In this document: in pieces, positions 3,793 through 7,963 of the stretch
How positions within the stretch are numbered: the stretch's first letter is position 1
Layout: every line of letters begins with the position of its first letter
Assembly (NCBI GenBank): GCA_023418435.1
Contig: JAEZZT010000017.1
Coordinates: forward strand, 1-7,963
DNA length: 7,963 nt
Direction: 5' to 3'
Origin: Bacillota bacterium
Lineage (GTDB): Bacteria; Bacillota; Negativicutes; Veillonellales; Negativicoccaceae
The notes under the pieces: model-generated
What the model saw: the letters and a program-made list of their open reading frames with translations, nothing else
Told to the model about the DNA's origin: nothing
Databases searched by the model: none
Made by a program: the position numbers and the translations under genes

Positions 3793-6096
3793 ATGAGGAA
3801 AATGAAAAGGGTAACTATTTTGGCAGCTGTACTCGCTGCATCAGCAAATTTTGTAGGAGTGCAGGCTGCATTTGATGAGAACTTGACTAATTACACTTTG
3901 GATGCCGTGGTTGTAGAAGCGGATCGCACACAAACGAAATTTGGTGACACCATTACTGAACAGTCTTACTATCGTACGGGTGGAGATGTGAAAGTCATCA
4001 CTCGTGAAGAAATTGAAAAACGCCATTATACAGATTTGACCGAAGCGATTAAACGCATTCCGGGGGTTACATTCCAAAACCCAGGCTATCGTGGCGGTGA
4101 GTATGGATACTCCGCTTATAATGATAGTTTAGCGATCAATGGAGACTCTCGTGTAGTTGTACTTGTTGATGGTAGAAGGATAGATAATGGGGTCAGCAAT
4201 CGATACGGTAGCTCGGTTTATGGCGGTACTCAGACTATGGTCAATTTGGATCAAGCCATTGATATGAATCAAGTAGAAAAGATTGAAGTTATCAAAGGTC
4301 CTGGTGCTTCTGCTTATGGATCTGATGCAACAGGTGGGGTCATCAATATTATTACTCGCAAAGGTGGAGATGACCATGTGGGAACATTGGATATTTCTAC
4401 TGGGTCGTGGAAACAGCATAATTATGCGTTAACCTACTCCGGTAGTGGCGGTGAAGATAAATCTTGGAAATACTTCCTTTCTTTGGCGCGCAAAATGGCA
4501 GATGATAGCCGCTATCACGATGGGCTTACTGATAAAGACTATGCTTATAAGGGTACTCACTTTAAAGAAGAAAGTGCCAGTGTTCGTATTGATAAAGAAA
4601 TTAATGAAAAGCAAAGTTTGAGATTTTGGTACAATCACCAAAATGGTAAAGACGGTTATCCGATTACCGCTCGAGATTACAGATACTGGAGTCCAGAAGA
4701 TTGGCAACGCATTATTGAAAGAACCACACGTCCTGGTGGATTTGGCAATGGGGATAATCCAGGTTATCGCAATTTGTTTTCGTTAGATGCCTTAAGTGGA
4801 TCATACAATGCGTATCGTCATAATGATTGGGATTTGACCTTTGTATTTGATAAACAAAATAATGTAGAAAGTTTTGTCAAAGTATATGATCAATCTCATT
4901 TATATTGGGGAGTAGATCGCTATCCGAGTTGGGTTCTTCCTGATGGTAGTTATGTACCTTTCCCAGATAGTGAGGAATGGCCAGAATTTATTCGTAAGTA
5001 TTATGAAGGTAGTAGTTTAGCACCGACTAGAACTCACTTAGAGAAAAACTCGGGGATTCAGTTACAATATGGAACGGAATTAGGTAAGCACGAAATTTTA
5101 GGCTCAGTAACTTTTGATAATTCTCGCTATGTTCGCGATAGCAAAGATCGTAATACTGGTGAATGGAATCAGACAAAATCGAAAAGAAAGACTATTTATG
5201 GATACTTGCAAGATAAAATTCATATAAATGAAAAATGGGACTTGACTCCATCTGTTCGCTATGTGCGTTATAGTGATATCACCAATGAAAATGGAAGCGG
5301 CGTTCTCAAAAATCATTCCATGAAGAGTACTTCATTTACGCCCTCTATTCATACACAATATCTGTTGGATGATACTTGGAGCGTATACTTAGGTTGGGAT
5401 CAAATCTATCGTCCAATAAAAAATAGAGATTACACTGATGGCTTAAAATATGATAAAGTTATCAAAGATGAAACTGGTAATGTATGGACGATGGGAACGA
5501 ATAAAAAGTTCGGTGATAAAACTGTTTTGGGAATCAATTATTCTTTGGTAAAAATGTCCAATGCAGTGACCGGATATCCTATTTGGGACAAAGATAAAGA
5601 TAGATTTGTACAAATCCCAGTCAATGCGAAGAGAGATAAGTACTCGTTTAATGTTACTTTAGACCATCAATTGTCTGAAGACTGGAGTGTATCTCTGGCG
5701 TATACCCACTTAAAAGATAAATGGGCGGCTAAGCCTGGCGAGGACTTTGACCCGAATTTGGGTATGGATAAAACGACCAATGTGAACTACATGATCAATC
5801 GTTTACGGCCACAAAACCACTATACCTTAAACATTAACTATGACCATGGCAAAATTCACTCTGGTTTGTTAGTGAACTGGTATACCGGTATGAGTACAGA
5901 AGCTTTTACTAGCCGTCGTGCCTTGGTGCTAGATTGGAGTTTTGACTATGATGTGAATGCTCAATTGGGCGCTTATATTAAGGTCAATAACTTGACCAAT
6001 GAAGCTTATGAAAATGCATATAGTGCATATAATGGAATTGGTGCTGCTCCACAGCCGGGACGCTCCATTATTGGTGGCGTACGATACAAATTCTAA
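3793..6096 (+). CDS. TonB-dependent outer-membrane receptor, probable corrinoid (BtuB-like) transporter
   Basis: A 767-residue receptor of the BtuB/colicin-receptor type, importing a large nutrient across the outer membrane with energy from TonB-ExbBD. It has a signal peptide with basic start 'MRKMKR', hydrophobic core 7-22 and cleavage after V-Q-A25. A TonB-box-like 'TLDAVVVEADR' lies at 35-45. The plug domain spans about 65-191, ending in the hallmark 'IEVIKGPGASAYG...TGGVINIITRK' (164-190). The rest is a beta-barrel rich in aromatic alternation, ending 'GGVRYKF' with the C-terminal Phe used in barrel assembly. The ATG at 3793 has GGAGGAG (3780-3786) 6 nt upstream; a TTG at 3778 would overlap that site. 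It is first in an operon behind a cobalamin riboswitch, which is the main basis for the substrate. It is about 150 residues longer than E. coli BtuB, implying larger loops, so a modified corrinoid or protein-bound ligand is possible. GC content is well below its neighbours. The gene closes with tandem stops TAATAA. Confidence 0.92.
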   Translation: MRKMKRVTILAAVLAASANFVGVQAAFDENLTNYTLDAVVVEADRTQTKFGDTITEQSYYRTGGDVKVITREEIEKRHYTDLTEAIKRIPGVTFQNPGYRGGEYGYSAYNDSLAINGDSRVVVLVDGRRIDNGVSNRYGSSVYGGTQTMVNLDQAIDMNQVEKIEVIKGPGASAYGSDATGGVINIITRKGGDDHVGTLDISTGSWKQHNYALTYSGSGGEDKSWKYFLSLARKMADDSRYHDGLTDKDYAYKGTHFKEESASVRIDKEINEKQSLRFWYNHQNGKDGYPITARDYRYWSPEDWQRIIERTTRPGGFGNGDNPGYRNLFSLDALSGSYNAYRHNDWDLTFVFDKQNNVESFVKVYDQSHLYWGVDRYPSWVLPDGSYVPFPDSEEWPEFIRKYYEGSSLAPTRTHLEKNSGIQLQYGTELGKHEILGSVTFDNSRYVRDSKDRNTGEWNQTKSKRKTIYGYLQDKIHINEKWDLTPSVRYVRYSDITNENGSGVLKNHSMKSTSFTPSIHTQYLLDDTWSVYLGWDQIYRPIKNRDYTDGLKYDKVIKDETGNVWTMGTNKKFGDKTVLGINYSLVKMSNAVTGYPIWDKDKDRFVQIPVNAKRDKYSFNVTLDHQLSEDWSVSLAYTHLKDKWAAKPGEDFDPNLGMDKTTNVNYMINRLRPQNHYTLNINYDHGKIHSGLLVNWYTGMSTEAFTSRRALVLDWSFDYDVNAQLGAYIKVNNLTNEAYENAYSAYNGIGAAPQPGRSIIGGVRYKF

Positions 6097-6105
6097 TAAA
6101 CTATC

Positions 6106-7176
6106 ATGAAACGTTTGGGAAGTACGATTATCCTCGGAGTATGGTTACTGTCCCTTGTCGGCTGCATGAGTTGGGAACGGGTCAGAGTGAGCTCTGACCC
6201 GATTTCCCATGTAGCGGAGACGAGGTATGAGTATGAAAAAGCGCCCGTGGTAATCGAGAATTTAAGCACGGATAATAAGAAAACGACATTCACGTACCAA
6301 AGACCGCCCAAGCGGGTAATCGCCGTTTGGCAAAACTCGATTGAGACGCTACTGGCTTTAGGCGTGGGCGATCGAATTGTTGCTGCTATGGGATTGCCGG
6401 ATCGCAAGTATTTGCGCGAGGAATACCGAGCACAGTACGATAAGATCCACTACACCGGTTTGGAACTGTTGGATTTGGAAACGATCATGATGATGGAGCC
6501 GGATTTTATCTTGGGGTGGTATTCGACTTTTCAGGGGAAGTCGTTGCGGAGTACGGATTTTTGGCAACATCGAGGTGTCAATACGTACATTGCGACTTCA
6601 TCCGCGCCGGCACCGATGGAGTTCAACTCCCAAATGCAACCGATTCGAGGCCGTCATCGCTTGCAGGAAGAGATGGATTATATCCGAGATTTGGGACGTA
6701 TCTTTGATCGCAGCGTGAAGGCGGAGGAATTGGTCGGTGAGATGCAGCGGGAGATTCAAGTGGCGCAAGAACAGACTGCACATCTCAGTAAACGACCGAG
6801 AGCGCTGATTATGGAGTTTTTGGGCAAGGAAATCTCGGTGTACGGAGAGAGAACTTTAGCCGGCAATATGCTGCAAAGTTTGGGCGGCGAGTTGCTGGAG
6901 CCGGATGTCGATCGAATGAGTTTGGAACAGATTGTCGATCTGAATCCGGATGTCATCTTCTTGGTGGTAACGGAACAGCATTACGACAATGCCGATATAT
7001 TTGTGAAACGAATCTACAATACGCCGGCATTGCAACATTTGCCCTGTGTGCAGGCACATCGCGTGTATGTAGTACCGTTGTATACCGTTTATGCACCGGG
7101 GGTCAGGGCTTTGGATGGTTTGAAGATTTTCTCGCGCGGTTTGTATCCGGATTTGCATCCGCAGCATGAAGGGTAG
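6106..7176 (+). CDS. Lipoprotein solute-binding protein of a corrinoid/metallophore ABC transporter (BtuF-like)
   Basis: A 356-residue member of the periplasmic-binding-protein 2 (FepB/BtuF) group, which captures ligand and delivers it to the permease. The lipoprotein signal has 'MKR', a hydrophobic stretch and lipobox 'LVGC' with Cys20. A linker of about 45 residues is followed by the first lobe, starting 'PPKRVIAVWQNSIETLLALG' (67-86), close to the family's 'P.RVV.L....TE.L.ALG'. The 'LDLETIMMMEPDFILG' segment (122-137) and, in the second lobe, 'MSLEQIVDLNPDVIFLV' (271-287) are the two repeated 'L..E.I..L.PD.I' signatures. The gene starts 9 nt after the receptor's stop. No Shine-Dalgarno site is visible upstream, so translation probably depends on coupling. 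A strong hairpin lies in codons 23-35. Corrinoid as substrate is inferred from the riboswitch; siderophore or haem are the alternatives. Confidence 0.88.
   Translation: MKRLGSTIILGVWLLSLVGCMSWERVRVSSDPISHVAETRYEYEKAPVVIENLSTDNKKTTFTYQRPPKRVIAVWQNSIETLLALGVGDRIVAAMGLPDRKYLREEYRAQYDKIHYTGLELLDLETIMMMEPDFILGWYSTFQGKSLRSTDFWQHRGVNTYIATSSAPAPMEFNSQMQPIRGRHRLQEEMDYIRDLGRIFDRSVKAEELVGEMQREIQVAQEQTAHLSKRPRALIMEFLGKEISVYGERTLAGNMLQSLGGELLEPDVDRMSLEQIVDLNPDVIFLVVTEQHYDNADIFVKRIYNTPALQHLPCVQAHRVYVVPLYTVYAPGVRALDGLKIFSRGLYPDLHPQHEG
6173..6208 (+). repeat. Strong hairpin inside the 5' coding region of the solute-binding protein
   Basis: A perfect 10-bp stem (6178-6187 with 6192-6201, CGGGTCAGAG/CTCTGACCCG) with a TGAG loop is extended by GGGAA/TTCCC (6173-6177 with 6204-6208) across a 2-nt bulge at 6202-6203. 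It lies in the linker just after the lipobox codon and is not followed by a T run. Confidence 0.85.
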
Positions 7177-7177
7177 A

Positions 7178-7183
7178 GAGGAG
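7178..7183 (+). promoter_or_regulatory. Ribosome-binding site of the permease gene
   Basis: GAGGAG lies 6 nt before the ATG at 7190 and directly after the solute-binding protein's stop. It fixes the start of the permease and contrasts with the missing site for the gene upstream. Confidence 0.8.
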
Positions 7184-7189
7184 CAAAAG

Positions 7190-7963
7190 ATGCAGCGTTT
7201 TTTTAAGGAAACCGGCTACTTGTGGTTGTGCTTGATATTAGCCGGTATATTGGTGGCCGCACTCTTTTGGGGCTTGAGCATAGGCACGGTGCATTTGACT
7301 CAAGAGCAAATTTATCAGACGGTCATGGCGCAATTGAAGAGTGATACACCGATTGATGCCATCGGCAAAGGGCCCGTACATGATATTATCTGGCTGCTGC
7401 GCTTTCCACGCTTGATTTTGGCGGCTATCGTCGGTTGCGGTTTGGCGACTTGCGGTGTGGTGATGCAGTCCATTGTCAAGAACCCTCTGGCGGATCCCTA
7501 TATTTTGGGAATTTCGTCCGGTGCTTCTTTGGGAGCCACGGCAGCGATTTTGTTGGGAATCGGGGCAGCTTTGGGTGAAAACTTTGTCGGTATTGCCGCA
7601 TTCATCGGAGCTTTTGCTATTTCGTTAGGCGTACTTTTCATCTCCAACTTGGGCGGTCGGTCCAATGCGATGAAGTTGTTGTTGGCCGGAATGGCGTTGA
7701 GTGCCGTGTGCGGAGCTTTCTCGAGCTTTATTGTCTATTTTGCGAATAATAAGGAAGGCATGCAGACCATTGCCTATTGGATGATGGGGAGCATGGCGGG
7801 AGCAAAATGGGAAAACATTGCCGTGATTGCACCGATCGTTGTGTTGTCGACGGTGTTTTTCTGGACACAAAGCCGAATGTTGAATTTGATGTTGCTCGGT
7901 GACGAGACGGCAGTGACTTTGGGTACGGACTTGCACATTTATCGGCAGGGATATTTGTTGGTG
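7190..7963 (+). CDS. FecCD/BtuC-family ABC transporter permease, N-terminal 258 residues (3' end outside window)
   Basis: Open in frame from ATG 7190 to the window edge. This is the inner-membrane channel of a type II ABC importer for vitamin B12, siderophores or haem. Visible family marks: a first membrane helix (about 10-32); 'LLRFPRLILAAIVG' (69-82); the signature 'NPLADPYILGISSGASLGA' (98-116); 'NLGGRSNAMKLLLAGMALSA' in the middle; the 'AYWMMGSMAGAKW' loop; and 'LLGDETAVTLG' (235-245), the cytoplasmic helix that contacts the ATPase. Family members run to roughly 320-350 residues, so about three quarters is present. It lies 13 nt after the solute-binding protein with a good ribosome-binding site, so it belongs to the same operon. 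Substrate (corrinoid) is inferred from the riboswitch and receptor; the permease sequence alone cannot separate BtuC from siderophore permeases. The ATPase gene would be expected just beyond the edge. Confidence 0.93.
   Translation, partial: MQRFFKETGYLWLCLILAGILVAALFWGLSIGTVHLTQEQIYQTVMAQLKSDTPIDAIGKGPVHDIIWLLRFPRLILAAIVGCGLATCGVVMQSIVKNPLADPYILGISSGASLGATAAILLGIGAALGENFVGIAAFIGAFAISLGVLFISNLGGRSNAMKLLLAGMALSAVCGAFSSFIVYFANNKEGMQTIAYWMMGSMAGAKWENIAVIAPIVVLSTVFFWTQSRMLNLMLLGDETAVTLGTDLHIYRQGYLLV

Noticed and set aside
3705..3875. A 56-codon frame starting at TTG 3705 behind AAGGAG (3694-3699), overlapping the receptor start in another frame
   Set aside because: The apparent ribosome site lies in a hairpin loop, the start is TTG inside the stem, and the translation resembles no known protein. 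A leader peptide cannot be excluded, but the support is too thin to list it.
1..7963. CRISPR arrays, tRNA or rRNA genes, transposases, toxin-antitoxin pairs
   Set aside because: I looked for repeated units, tRNA-like cloverleaf ends and typical protein motifs and saw none.

Overview
The window looks like chromosomal DNA from a diderm Firmicute, most likely class Negativicutes (the Veillonella/Selenomonas/Megasphaera side). It combines Firmicutes-type features with an outer-membrane one. The Firmicutes-type features are near-perfect AAAGGAGGTGA Shine-Dalgarno sites and the small DUF1659/DUF2922 proteins. The outer-membrane feature is a TonB-dependent receptor with a signal peptide and a C-terminal Phe. 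I cannot name the genus from sequence alone.

Left part (1-1650). The window opens inside the 3' end of a tryptophanyl-tRNA synthetase gene (trpS), closed by an intrinsic terminator at 274-306. A compact plus-strand cluster follows: a 45-aa amphipathic ORF; an overlapping Amidase_3-type N-acetylmuramoyl-L-alanine amidase without signal peptide; a DUF1659 protein; and a DUF2922 protein. A perfect 16-bp inverted repeat (356-371 / 1066-1081) brackets exactly the small ORF and the amidase, and the amidase is much richer in GC than the rest of the window. A strong hairpin at 1606-1643 serves as a shared terminator between this cluster and the convergent prfC.

Middle (1656-3254, minus strand). Peptide chain release factor 3 (prfC), complete, with its own extended -10 promoter and a very short leader.

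Right part (3353-7963, plus strand). A corrinoid-uptake operon: a promoter, a class-I-like cobalamin riboswitch with a terminator/antiterminator platform, a 767-aa TonB-dependent receptor, a lipoprotein solute-binding protein, and the first 258 codons of a FecCD/BtuC-type permease. The ATPase would be expected beyond the right edge. Together these make a route from the outer membrane through the periplasm to the inner membrane, switched off when cobalamin is plentiful. The riboswitch is the main reason for assigning the substrate as a corrinoid.

Items most worth a second look are the 16-bp inverted repeat around the amidase cassette, a strong hairpin buried in the start of the solute-binding protein gene, the chain of mutually exclusive helices in the riboswitch, a second hairpin leader between riboswitch and receptor, and the twin DUF1659/DUF2922 genes with an identical 20-nt initiation region.
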